From an uncultured Eubacteriales bacterium (lineage in GTDB: Bacteria; Bacillota; Clostridia; Monoglobales; Monoglobaceae), in NCBI GenBank assembly GCA_905198865.1, contig CAJKEB010000011.1:1-46454 (forward strand): 46,454 bases of DNA, written 5' to 3'. The position numbers and the translations under genes are program-made. Positions 34,111-41,888 of this stretch are shown here, piece by piece; the stretch's first letter is position 1, and the number at the start of each line of letters is the position of its first letter. The notes under the pieces are model-generated. The model saw nothing but the letters and a program-made list of their open reading frames with translations. It had not been told where the DNA came from and ran no database searches.

Positions 34111-35400
34111 TTATCTCCAGTTATACACATCCACTACCTTCGGACATATATCCAGGAACACCTCAGCAAGAATTGGCTCAAAATCGCTTCCGATTCCGTT
34201 TTTGATAATTTCAAAACACTTGTCAAGCGGCATAGAGTCCCTGTAGCAGCGCTTCTCGGATACAGCGTCAAATACATCGGCAATCGCCATAATCCTTGCA
34301 CAAAGAGGGATTTCATTCCCCTTAAGTCCGTTTGGATAGCCCGTCCCGTTCCACTTTTCATGATGGCACAGTGCAACCTGATACGCCATAGTATTATATT
34401 CATCATCGCCCAAATGCCAGAAGGTGTCCTGAATTATTTTGCCGCCGTTTACCGTATGCTGCTTCATCACAGCAAACTCCTCATCCGTAAGTCTGCCCGG
34501 CTTTTGAAGAATTGAGTCAGGCACTGAAATTTTTCCTATGTCATGCAGAGGCGCCGCTTTATAAAGATTTTCAATATAATCCTTTGTCAGTATATCAGAA
34601 TAATATCCTCTCTCGCTCAATTCCTCTGCCAACAGCTTGACATATCTCGCCGTACGCCTTATATGCCCTCCGGTGTTGTCGTCCTTACCCTCCATAAGCG
34701 TTGCAAATCCCAGTACCATTTCACTGTGATAATGGTTCAGTTCTTCAAGAGCCGGATTTTCCATGTTCATATATACACCAAGGATAAGCATAGTTACCGC
34801 AGCGCTGCTGATTAAGGCTTCCGGCACAATCATCTGAAAAATGATTGTGAAGCTCAAAACAAACTGATATGTAAAAATACTTATTCTTTTACGACTCTCG
34901 ATATAGTTTCGCCGTCTGAAAAATACCGCCAGCGTCATAGCAAGATATACTCCCGCCATGATAAAACAGGCGTATACCGGAATTCCCATAGAATAATTTG
35001 TGTTTCTGCCGATGCGATATTCAAGCGAACCGATGCTCAGCACAACTATCAGTATATTTATAAAATACGGACTATATAAAAGCAGTCTTTGCCATCTCTT
35101 TTTCGGTAGTCCTCCCGTATTTGAAAGCATATAAAGAAACAGTAAAAAGATTACAGAGTCCAGAGCCAGGAAAAACAGCATATGCAGTATCATATTAGCT
35201 GTATTATTCACAACGTCAAGATGATTTACGGTATAGGCTGTAGTTCCGTCAAGCATCAAACATACAATACTAAGCAGCAACAGTCCGTCAAAAAACGAAA
35301 ACCTGTGGTTTTTCTTTATCCGCCTGAGCTCGCCGCAATAGATCATAACTATATATAAAATTATAATCAGGCAGACTGCCTGAAGCTTAAAATACTCCAT
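34111..35400 (-). CDS. membrane-bound HD-GYP domain phosphodiesterase
   Basis: HD-GYP proteins hydrolyse cyclic di-GMP or related dinucleotides. The 429-residue protein has six or seven membrane helices over residues 1-212 (an uncharacterised sensor array), then the HD-GYP domain at about 225-429. That domain keeps H286-D287 (PLHDIGKI), KQHTVNGG, the HHEKWNGTGYP motif with GYP at 354-356 and ARIMAIADVFDA. All catalytic residues look intact. GGGAGGGG lies about 6 nt before the ATG. A 28-bp palindrome plus loop sits 70-100 bp upstream. Confidence 0.92.
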   Translation of the reverse strand: MEYFKLQAVCLIIILYIVMIYCGELRRIKKNHRFSFFDGLLLLSIVCLMLDGTTAYTVNHLDVVNNTANMILHMLFFLALDSVIFLLFLYMLSNTGGLPKKRWQRLLLYSPYFINILIVVLSIGSLEYRIGRNTNYSMGIPVYACFIMAGVYLAMTLAVFFRRRNYIESRKRISIFTYQFVLSFTIIFQMIVPEALISSAAVTMLILGVYMNMENPALEELNHYHSEMVLGFATLMEGKDDNTGGHIRRTARYVKLLAEELSERGYYSDILTKDYIENLYKAAPLHDIGKISVPDSILQKPGRLTDEEFAVMKQHTVNGGKIIQDTFWHLGDDEYNTMAYQVALCHHEKWNGTGYPNGLKGNEIPLCARIMAIADVFDAVSEKRCYRDSMPLDKCFEIIKNGIGSDFEPILAEVFLDICPKVVDVYNWR

Positions 35401-35470
35401 CTGATACCCCTCCCAAAGCAGTATTGATTACATACAGTGTATGAAGATAACATAACTTGCCCTCAAATAA

Positions 35471-35500
35471 TAAAACCAATGTTTTGAAACATTGGTTTTA
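35471..35500. repeat. near-perfect 30-bp palindrome upstream of the HD-GYP gene
   Basis: Arms of 14 bp (TAAAACCAATGTTT and its complement) flank only two bases. On the minus strand it lies 78 bp after the fusion gene and may end its transcript, because the arms themselves supply T runs. The near-absent loop also suits a double-stranded operator for a dimeric regulator. Confidence 0.65.
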
Positions 35501-35577
35501 TTATAGATTAGGTATATTTATTTGTCAAGAGATTTTAAGCAAAAATATACGTTTTATATTTTATTGATAAATTTTGC

Positions 35578-37038
35578 TTACTTCTTTAATACCGCCAACG
35601 CATAATTGATATGCGGAAAAGCTGTCAATCCGTCACTGCGGTTTGCAAAATATCTGTTTTGTATGTCTTTATCGCTTAAAAACTCATAAATTAAGAAGTT
35701 GTGCTCTTGAAGCAGCATTTCAAGCTCTCCGTAACCAAAGCATGATTTCATAGGTTCACCGCTTTTATGCGCCATTTCAAGCATGTTTTTCACTCTCTTC
35801 TCGTCTGATGAAAACAGGTGATTATCTGCAAAATCAAATACGACCGTACTGCCGTCTGCCGCAAAAGCAGCTATGTCTTCAAACAGCCTTGAAATCTCGT
35901 TGGCAGACAAATAATAAAGAAGTCCAAGACAGGAAAAGAAGGTTTTTTTGCTTTTGTCAAATCCGTTCTTTTCAAGTACCGCTCCTATATCTTCCTTTGA
36001 CAAATCGGCAGATATTAACCTCACATTGTCCGGGATTTCAAGCTTTGCCCGGCTTAAACGATGTTTTTTATCGTCAATAGTTGTTTCTTTATCAATTTCA
36101 AATACTTGAAGTGACTTAAACTTGTTTCTGAAAGCGAATGTATCAAGTCCGCTTCCGAGAATTACGTATTGTTCCGCTCCTGTTTTAACAGCTGTTTCAA
36201 GACTGTCTTCGCAAAATCTCGCTCTTGCAAGAGGAGTTGGCGCAAGCTGTGAATTGACATATGCTTTAACATCTCCACCGCCTGATAAAATGTATGTTTC
36301 AAGCTGGCTGTATTCCTCATCAGAAAACAGCTTCCTCGCTATATTATCGCTGAAAACAGGCTTATTACTGTTTTCAAAATGATACGCTCTTGAAAATGCA
36401 GACATAAGCGATGTCAGGCTTGTTTGTTTATCTGATTGGTCTTTCTGCTTTTTTCCCGGTTTGTACTCAAACAAACCATGCTTATTACAATAGTAATAAA
36501 ACTTACCTCCGTACATTTTAGGGAAACGCACAGAAGAATCCTGTTCCGGATACAGTCTTACTGTCAGCACCTTGTCAAATGATACATACGCCAGAAAACT
36601 GATAAAGTGTTCCTTTGTCATTTCGTGATTAAAAGTTACATAAAAATCATTTTCTATCTCCGAAACAGTTATAGCGTGTCCGGCATCTGCCGGTGCAGCC
36701 TTTAAAGGCTCACGCTGCTTTCCGCAGCAGACAATCTGACATTCACCGGTTCCCTGCATGATTCTGCCGCAATGTGAGCATACATAGAATTTTGTTTTTT
36801 TCATATTACCGACTTCCTCCATATTCTGAATTAAGTCGCCGGATAAAATAGTATCTGCGCTTACACCCAATACTTCCGCTAATGCTGAAACGAGCGAAAC
36901 ATCGGGGAAACCATGTCCCGTTTCCCATTTGGAAACAGTTTTTGCACAGATGTTTAATTTATCGGCAACTTGCTTTTGGGTCATTCCCTTGGCTTTTCTT
37001 AAACTGCAAAGGAGCTTTCCGTTTTTACTTAAATTCAT
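35578..37038 (-). CDS. fusion: XRE helix-turn-helix, desulfoferrodoxin-like, SAM methyltransferase
   Basis: One 486-residue frame joins three domains. Residues 8-62 form an XRE HTH (KGMTQKQVADKLNICAKTVS). Residues 84-193 resemble desulfoferrodoxin: a rubredoxin-like site C87-x2-C90...C104-C105, then candidates for all five ligands of a superoxide reductase iron centre (H121, H138, H144, C184, H187; FNHEMTKEHF and YYYCNKHG). Residues 210-486 are an LCM/TIGR00027-type methyltransferase with VILGSGLDTFAF. HTH-desulfoferrodoxin proteins are known in Clostridia; the added methyltransferase is unusual to me. GGAGG lies about 9 nt before the ATG at 37038; the longer frame overlaps the promoter. Likely an oxidative-stress regulator, by inference. 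Confidence 0.85.
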   Translation of the reverse strand: MNLSKNGKLLCSLRKAKGMTQKQVADKLNICAKTVSKWETGHGFPDVSLVSALAEVLGVSADTILSGDLIQNMEEVGNMKKTKFYVCSHCGRIMQGTGECQIVCCGKQREPLKAAPADAGHAITVSEIENDFYVTFNHEMTKEHFISFLAYVSFDKVLTVRLYPEQDSSVRFPKMYGGKFYYYCNKHGLFEYKPGKKQKDQSDKQTSLTSLMSAFSRAYHFENSNKPVFSDNIARKLFSDEEYSQLETYILSGGGDVKAYVNSQLAPTPLARARFCEDSLETAVKTGAEQYVILGSGLDTFAFRNKFKSLQVFEIDKETTIDDKKHRLSRAKLEIPDNVRLISADLSKEDIGAVLEKNGFDKSKKTFFSCLGLLYYLSANEISRLFEDIAAFAADGSTVVFDFADNHLFSSDEKRVKNMLEMAHKSGEPMKSCFGYGELEMLLQEHNFLIYEFLSDKDIQNRYFANRSDGLTAFPHINYALAVLKK

Positions 37039-37060
37039 TTTTCTTCGCCTCCACAATCCA

Positions 37061-37089
37061 ATTATAAGCCGGTAATATAAAATCTTCAA
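37061..37089 (-). promoter_or_regulatory. promoter for the XRE-desulfoferrodoxin-methyltransferase gene
   Basis: On the minus strand TTGAAG (37084-37089), a 17-bp spacer and TATAAT (37061-37066), 23 bp before the ATG. The short leader leaves room for autoregulation by its own HTH. Confidence 0.82.
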
Positions 37090-37147
37090 TCCACTGTCCG
37101 TTCACACACATATTTTTTATTTTATAACAATAGCATAGCTTAAATTA

Positions 37148-37228
37148 TCAAGCCATGTCGAGCGTTTCGCATTTACCCGCCTCCGCACATTCGCCGCAGG
37201 TATGTACTTCCTTTTGCCAAGCTAACAT
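37148..37228 (-). CDS. candidate 26-residue CxxC micropeptide
   Basis: The frame reads MLAWQKEVHTCGECAEAGKC followed by six residues. Three Cys (C11, C14, C20) form a CxxC-x5-C pattern, which suggests metal binding. GAGGGAGA lies just before the ATG. It starts 16 bp after the racemase stop, so it could be the third cistron of that unit or a remnant. There is no homology evidence. Treat as a candidate only. Confidence 0.4.
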   Translation of the reverse strand: MLAWQKEVHTCGECAEAGKCETLDMA

Positions 37229-37243
37229 TCTCCCTCTGTTTTA

Positions 37244-37750
37244 TTAATCCTGTGCTGCTGTTGTATAAATTTCATTTATATGAATATCCGCGGTATTAAG
37301 AACAGGTACGCTTAAATCCCCGTTTTTTATCGCAAGAGGAAGCTCTGTACACCCTAAAAGAACCGCGTCTGCTTTAAGCACACGCTTATATCCGTCACGC
37401 ATTATTTGATTTACTGCCGCATCAACAATGCTTATGACCGGCAGCGGAAAGCAATCGCAGATTTTATTCCAGACAATATGCTCCGTGTTGGCGGTTATTG
37501 CCGCCAGCTCTGCCCCGGCAGCCTTTAAGTCAGCAAGGCTTTTGAGAAGCAGCTTGCATATCTTATCATAATCATTTTTTTCAAACGCCTCCGTGTGTTC
37601 GGACATATCCGCGCTGTCAATAACGATTTTGGGATATGCATTTTTGCCGTTTTGGCTTTGACACCGTTTAATAAGACCGAGATAATAATATACGGTTGAG
37701 GCAGGACCGAGTCCGCCCACAAGTCCGATTTTTTTCATGTCTATGCTCAT
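37244..37750 (-). pseudogene. aspartate/glutamate racemase family protein with internal deletion
   Basis: The 168-codon frame begins MSIDMKKIGLVGGLGPASTV, the usual N-terminus of Asp/Glu racemases, and keeps ITANTEHIVW and the C-terminal active-site block LLGCTELPLAI. Family members have about 230 residues. The stretch that normally holds a GLLGTxxTM block and the following helices is missing between IMRDGYKRV and LKADAVLLGCTE, about 50-60 residues. The deletion keeps the frame. Loss of that core strand should disable the enzyme. AGGAGG lies 5 nt before the ATG. The preceding gene's stop lies inside that ribosome site. Confidence 0.75.
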
Positions 37751-37758
37751 ATAGCCTC

Positions 37759-38181
37759 CTATCCGGAAGGCTTTATCAGCCATTCCTTTGCTTTTTCTAT
37801 ATCATTTATAAAGGCAACGGATAAAACAGTTCTGCCTAAAAGTGCGTGCCTGAGAAGCCTTTTGCTTTTTCTGTCAGTGCCTATAAAGCATACCCGCGTA
37901 AATTGCTTTCTTTCGCTGCATAAAAGATGTGCTATTTGGTCAATTAAATCTGCCGTAATCAGCGTTTCATCCAAAACAAATGCAATATACGCCGGCTTTG
38001 ACGGCAAGAGAAATGTATGGCTGTCATTTTTTAACTTTTCCAAAACCAATTTCGTATACTGATACATTCCGTCCAGATGCTCAAACCATATCTCTCCGCC
38101 TCTAAAAGGCAGGGAAAAGGATTTTTTCTTTACTCCGGGCAATTCCTTGGGATTGGAAACGTCGTTATGCGTTTTTCTCAA
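37759..38181 (-). CDS. unknown 140-residue protein upstream of the racemase
   Basis: The soluble protein has GGEIWFEHLDGMYQYTKLVL, AYIAFVLDETLITADLI, RVCFIGTDRKSKRLLR and a closing SVAFINDIEKAKEWL. The alternating strands and the final AxxWL pattern recall STAS/SpoIIAA-like folds, but I would not name a family. The start is a TTG with GGAGGTGA about 7 nt upstream. Its stop overlaps the racemase ribosome site (TAG inside ATAGGAGG), so the two are tightly coupled. Confidence 0.65.
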   Translation of the reverse strand: MRKTHNDVSNPKELPGVKKKSFSLPFRGGEIWFEHLDGMYQYTKLVLEKLKNDSHTFLLPSKPAYIAFVLDETLITADLIDQIAHLLCSERKQFTRVCFIGTDRKSKRLLRHALLGRTVLSVAFINDIEKAKEWLIKPSG

Positions 38182-38226
38182 AGCTTTTTCACCTCCCGCT
38201 CATAGTAATCAAATTCGGAAAATGCT

Positions 38227-38307
38227 TCATTTCATACAGCCTTTCACAAATTTAAGGGGAACGTCCATGCGCTCTGCCGTCTGCTCCGGCGTCATACCGC
38301 TGCCCAT
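38227..38307 (-). other. 26-codon relic frame
   Basis: The frame reads MGSGMTPEQTAERMDVPL plus a short end. The TPEQxAxxM...LxxVK pattern resembles the closing helix of several nuclease or HTH proteins. There is no ribosome site. It is probably the leftover C-terminus of a lost gene. Confidence 0.3.
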
Positions 38308-38329
38308 ACTATTGTGATATTTTTACTTT

Positions 38330-38714
38330 TCATTCAGATAATTTCTTTTTGCAAAAGCTCTTTTTTCCGCAGTGCGGACACTTTAAATATCTTCTTGTAA
38401 TTGTATGTGCTCCTAAAATATATGCCCGAACAGTGGGTTTGAATTTTTGTCTGCGATTTTTAAGCATCAGCCATAAACACAGAAGCAAATAAAATGCTGT
38501 ACTTATGTAGCAGACAGCTACATGGATACCATCGGAATAGTTGCCCTTTGCCGTGACCGCATACAGTTGCCGCATCAAACGCAAGGTGCAGCGGCGTTAT
38601 CGCCAATAACGCCGAAAAGGTTTTGTGCAGAGGCGTATTTCTTCTGCCTGCGCCAAAATATATAAAGGCAACGAAAACCAAAACCAGAATCAAGGCTATT
38701 TCCATTCTCATCAT
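38330..38714 (-). pseudogene. frameshifted small membrane protein with a zinc-ribbon-like tail
   Basis: Two overlapping frames join into one plausible product. The first (38714 to about 38575) starts MMRMEIALILVLVFVAFIYF with AAGGAAGGG upstream of the ATG. The second (about 38585 to 38330) carries another hydrophobic helix and ends with KCPHCGKKSFCKKKLSE, a CxxC pair plus Cys. A one-base shift near 38560-38590 would unite them to about 125 residues. Either a real frameshift mutation or a sequencing error. Family not recognised. Confidence 0.6.
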
Positions 38715-38944
38715 ACGCGTTCCCTTCCTTTTCCTATATAATACATGATATTGATCCTAAAAAACAGGCAGATAATGCAGTCAAATGTGCTTATTTTATA
38801 GGTTCTGCTTTACTTGACTGTCAAAAATCAAGTATATATCTTTATTCATTCGCGGCACTGCAATATCATTTCTATTTGATAGCTATTTTCGTAGCCTTTT
38901 TGCATCATTTTTCATCACCATCTTTATTATACCATAAAAACGCA
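38715..38944. other. non-coding stretch upstream of the frameshifted gene
   Basis: The 230 bp hold no gene I can support. A 20-codon minus-strand frame (38861-38922 region) follows a TATAAT (about 38930) and a GGTGATG, but its product has no recognised motif and it may be a remnant. Confidence 0.35.
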
Positions 38945-38972
38945 AAAAAGCCCAGAAAAATCTGGACTTTTT
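38945..38972 (-). terminator. terminator for greA-lysS
   Basis: A 12-bp stem with one mismatch (AAAAAGCCCAGA with TCTGGACTTTTT) around AAAA reads GTCCAGA...CTGGGC and ends in T6 on the minus strand. It lies about 140 bp after the lysS stop. Confidence 0.82.
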
Positions 38973-39114
38973 CGACAGTCTGACGCAAGATACATTTTGT
39001 ATTTGCGTATTTTTCGTTAAATTCTTATATTATTTGAACATGTTCTCTTTATTTAGTCGTAAATCGGTCGTAAGTTTTGTCTTTCAATCCTTACAAACCG
39101 CACCGTTACGCCAT

Positions 39115-40629
39115 TTATTTATCGAGCGGCTTCATTGTCGGGAACAAGAGCACGTCACGTATTGAGCTGCTGTCAGTCAGAAGCATAACAAGTCTGTCGA
39201 TTCCGATACCCAATCCGCCTGTCGGAGGAAGTCCGTATTCAAGCGCGTTAACGTAATCTTCATCCATCATATTAGCCTCATCATCGCCCTGTTCTCTCTT
39301 TTCAACCTGCTTTCTGAAGCGTTCCGCCTGGTCAATCGGGTCGTTGAGCTCTGAAAAAGCGTTTCCGAACTCACGGCGTGTGATAAATACCTCAAAACGC
39401 TCCGTGAAGTCCGGGTTGTCCGCATAGCGCTTAGCAAGCGGAGAAATTTCAACCGGGTACTCATATATAAAGGTTGGCTGAACAAGCTGCTCTTCTACCT
39501 TTTCTTCAAACGCGAGACTGATTATCTCACCGCGGCTGAGCTTCGGCGCATCCTCTTCAAACTCAATGCCGATTGATTTTGCAAGCGCCTCTGCCTCCTC
39601 TGCTGTTTTTGTCTCAGCAAAATCAACTCCGGCAAATTTCTTGATTGATTCCAGCATTGTCATTCTTGCCCAGGGTTGACCGAGATGAATCTCCTCACCC
39701 TGATATGTTATATCAGTTGTTCCGAGCACTTCTTGTGCTACACTCTTAATCAAATCCTCGGTCAAATCCATCATGTCGTGGTAATCAGCATAAGCCTGGT
39801 ATATTTCTATTGACGTAAATTCGGGATTATGCTTTACGTCCATACCCTCATTGCGGAACAGACGTCCCATTTCATAAACCTTTTCAAATCCGCCTACAAT
39901 AAGACGCTTTAAGTACAGCTCCGGCGCAATTCTCAAATACATATCTATATCAAGCGTATTGTGATGTGTGATGAACGGACGAGCCGCAGCGCCGCCCGGA
40001 ATTGTATTGAGAATAGGTGTCTCAACCTCCATGTAATCTCTGCTGTCAAGATAGCTGCGTATCGCTCTGATAATGCGGCTTCTGAGTTCAAACGTATGCT
40101 TAACCTCAGGATTCATAATCAGGTCAACATAACGCTGTCTGTAGCGCAAATCGGTATTTGTCAGTCCATGATACTTCTCGGGCAGAGGTCTGAGTGACTT
40201 TGAAAGCAATGTAATTTTTGACGCTCTGATTGAAATCTCACCTTTTTGAGTAGTAAAGACTTCGCCGGTCACACCTACTATATCACCAATATCATATCTC
40301 TTATATATCTTATATTCTTCTTCACCAAGTTCATCACGCTTAACACAGAGCTGAATTCTGCCCGATCTGTCAGCCAAATCCGCAAAAGACATTTTGCCCA
40401 TTACACGCTTAGACATAAGTCTGCCGGCAACCGTAACAATCTTGCCCTCATATTCACTGTATCTCTCTTTGATATCATTAGCCATATCCTTACGGTCAAA
40501 CTTTGTGATATCAAACGGATTTGCCCCCGCCTCCTGAAGCTCAGTCAGCTTGTCGCGTCTGATTTTTAAAACCTCATTTAAATCCTTTTCGGCATTATTA
40601 TTGCTTATTTGTCCTTTGTTCTCACTCAT
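39115..40629 (-). CDS. lysS: lysyl-tRNA synthetase, class II
   Basis: LysRS charges tRNA-Lys. The 504-residue protein has an N-terminal OB-fold anticodon-binding domain (about 55-170; VAGRLMSKR, DRSGRIQL) and the class II core. Motif 1 (RSRIIRAIRSYLDSRDYMEV), motif 2 (FRNEGMDVKHNPEFTSIE) and motif 3 (GLGIGIDRLVM) are all intact. The start MSENKGQ has GGGAGG about 13 nt upstream; an in-frame TTG inside that site is less likely. It follows greA by 41 bp, the classic greA-lysS pair. Confidence 0.97.
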   Translation of the reverse strand: MSENKGQISNNNAEKDLNEVLKIRRDKLTELQEAGANPFDITKFDRKDMANDIKERYSEYEGKIVTVAGRLMSKRVMGKMSFADLADRSGRIQLCVKRDELGEEEYKIYKRYDIGDIVGVTGEVFTTQKGEISIRASKITLLSKSLRPLPEKYHGLTNTDLRYRQRYVDLIMNPEVKHTFELRSRIIRAIRSYLDSRDYMEVETPILNTIPGGAAARPFITHHNTLDIDMYLRIAPELYLKRLIVGGFEKVYEMGRLFRNEGMDVKHNPEFTSIEIYQAYADYHDMMDLTEDLIKSVAQEVLGTTDITYQGEEIHLGQPWARMTMLESIKKFAGVDFAETKTAEEAEALAKSIGIEFEEDAPKLSRGEIISLAFEEKVEEQLVQPTFIYEYPVEISPLAKRYADNPDFTERFEVFITRREFGNAFSELNDPIDQAERFRKQVEKREQGDDEANMMDEDYVNALEYGLPPTGGLGIGIDRLVMLLTDSSSIRDVLLFPTMKPLDK

Positions 40630-40670
40630 TTTTTGTATATATCCTCCCAACGATTTTAAATTATACGGGA

Positions 40671-41147
40671 TTATGAAATCTTCAAAATCTTATACTGCAA
40701 AACACCTGCCGGTGCATCGACATCAACAATTTCCCCCTCTGTCTTTCCCAGCAGAGCTTTTCCGAGCGGAGATTCATCCGACAGCTTACCCTCGTCCGGA
40801 TCTGCCTCTGTCGAGCCGACAATTTTATACTCAAAATCTTCGTTAAATTCAATATCATTAATTACAACTGTTGCACCAATTTCAACTTTTGATGTGTCGC
40901 GTTCGATTTCGTCTATAACGACAGCATTTTTGAGCTTATTTTCAAGACTGACAATACGTGCTTCAACCTGAGCCTGTTCATTCTTTGCCTCATCGTATTC
41001 CGAATTCTCCGACAAATCACCAAAGCCGAGCGCAACCTTAATCTTCTCTGAGACCTCTTTACGCTTTTTGGTCTTTAAATATTCCAATTCCTCCTCAAGC
41101 TGTTTTAATCCGCTTTCGGTCAGCTTAATTTCCTTATTATTTGCCAT
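40671..41147 (-). CDS. greA: transcription elongation factor GreA
   Basis: GreA rescues backtracked RNA polymerase by stimulating transcript cleavage. The 158-residue protein has the N-terminal coiled coil (about 10-75, with the acidic tip LSENSEYDEAKNEQ) and the C-terminal FKBP-like domain (DESPLGKALLGKTEGEIVDV). GGAGG lies 8 nt before the ATG. It opens the greA-lysS operon. Confidence 0.97.
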   Translation of the reverse strand: MANNKEIKLTESGLKQLEEELEYLKTKKRKEVSEKIKVALGFGDLSENSEYDEAKNEQAQVEARIVSLENKLKNAVVIDEIERDTSKVEIGATVVINDIEFNEDFEYKIVGSTEADPDEGKLSDESPLGKALLGKTEGEIVDVDAPAGVLQYKILKIS

Positions 41148-41260
41148 ATCTTTTTACCTCCGTGGTTATTAAGTTCTCTTTTGCAAGACGGCTTCGCATT
41201 AAGCCGCCCTGACACACGCAACTACAGCCTGTGTCTAACTTATAAATTATACTTTATACT

Positions 41261-41869
41261 CTATGAATTGTCAATAGTTTTATTGAGCCTATCAGATTTA
41301 TCGGAAACCGGCACTATTCGCGAACCCACACAAAGTCCCGTCAATCTTCCGCCATTGTCCGTTATCGCTCCATCAATACACAAATCGCGTCCGCACCTGA
41401 CTTTGCCGTGAACAAAATCTATAATTACAGGATACCTGCATCGTGCAGCCTCGCTGATACTCAATATCATTATCGGCAGCCCATACTTCTCATATATAAT
41501 GTCGCCGAGCCGGTTTGCTGTATCCAAATTTTCTGTATATATCGTGACATACCTGAACGATAAGCATACAATATCAATAAATGAGTTACGTTCTCTCAAA
41601 TTATTAACATCATCGACAATAATACCTACACCTCTGTCACAGCCCGTGTTATTAACTATGCTAAAGATGTACTTCAGCACATACTTTGCTGCATAATCAT
41701 CAATCGGGACTTTGTTCGGCGTTTCATCTTTTAATGCTTTTGCTTCTTTTTCATTGCCTTTGACTTCAGAACTGAGGCTGGCAAATCCAAACTTTGCAAA
41801 TAACCCGGCAATCCATCTTCCTAATGATTTTATCTTTTGTGAGATGAACAAAATCAGTTCCTGTCTCAC
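41261..41869 (-). CDS. unknown 202-residue protein between ctpA and greA
   Basis: The protein has a basic, amphipathic N-terminus (about 1-30; KSLGRWIAGLFAKFG), a Lys/Glu-rich linker and a compact alpha/beta domain from about 55. The domain includes GIIVDDVNN, VCLSFRYVTIYTENLD and YGLPIMILS, then six Cys overall, with a cluster in RCRYPVIIDF, KVRCGRDLCID and LTGLCVGS. There is no signal peptide. The start is a GTG with GGGGG about 6 nt upstream. It lies 20 bp after the protease gene, so it is probably cotranscribed with it. No family recognised; a sporulation or envelope role would only be a guess. Confidence 0.7.
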   Translation of the reverse strand: MRQELILFISQKIKSLGRWIAGLFAKFGFASLSSEVKGNEKEAKALKDETPNKVPIDDYAAKYVLKYIFSIVNNTGCDRGVGIIVDDVNNLRERNSFIDIVCLSFRYVTIYTENLDTANRLGDIIYEKYGLPIMILSISEAARCRYPVIIDFVHGKVRCGRDLCIDGAITDNGGRLTGLCVGSRIVPVSDKSDRLNKTIDNS

Positions 41870-41888
41870 ACTATACCCCCGATATATT

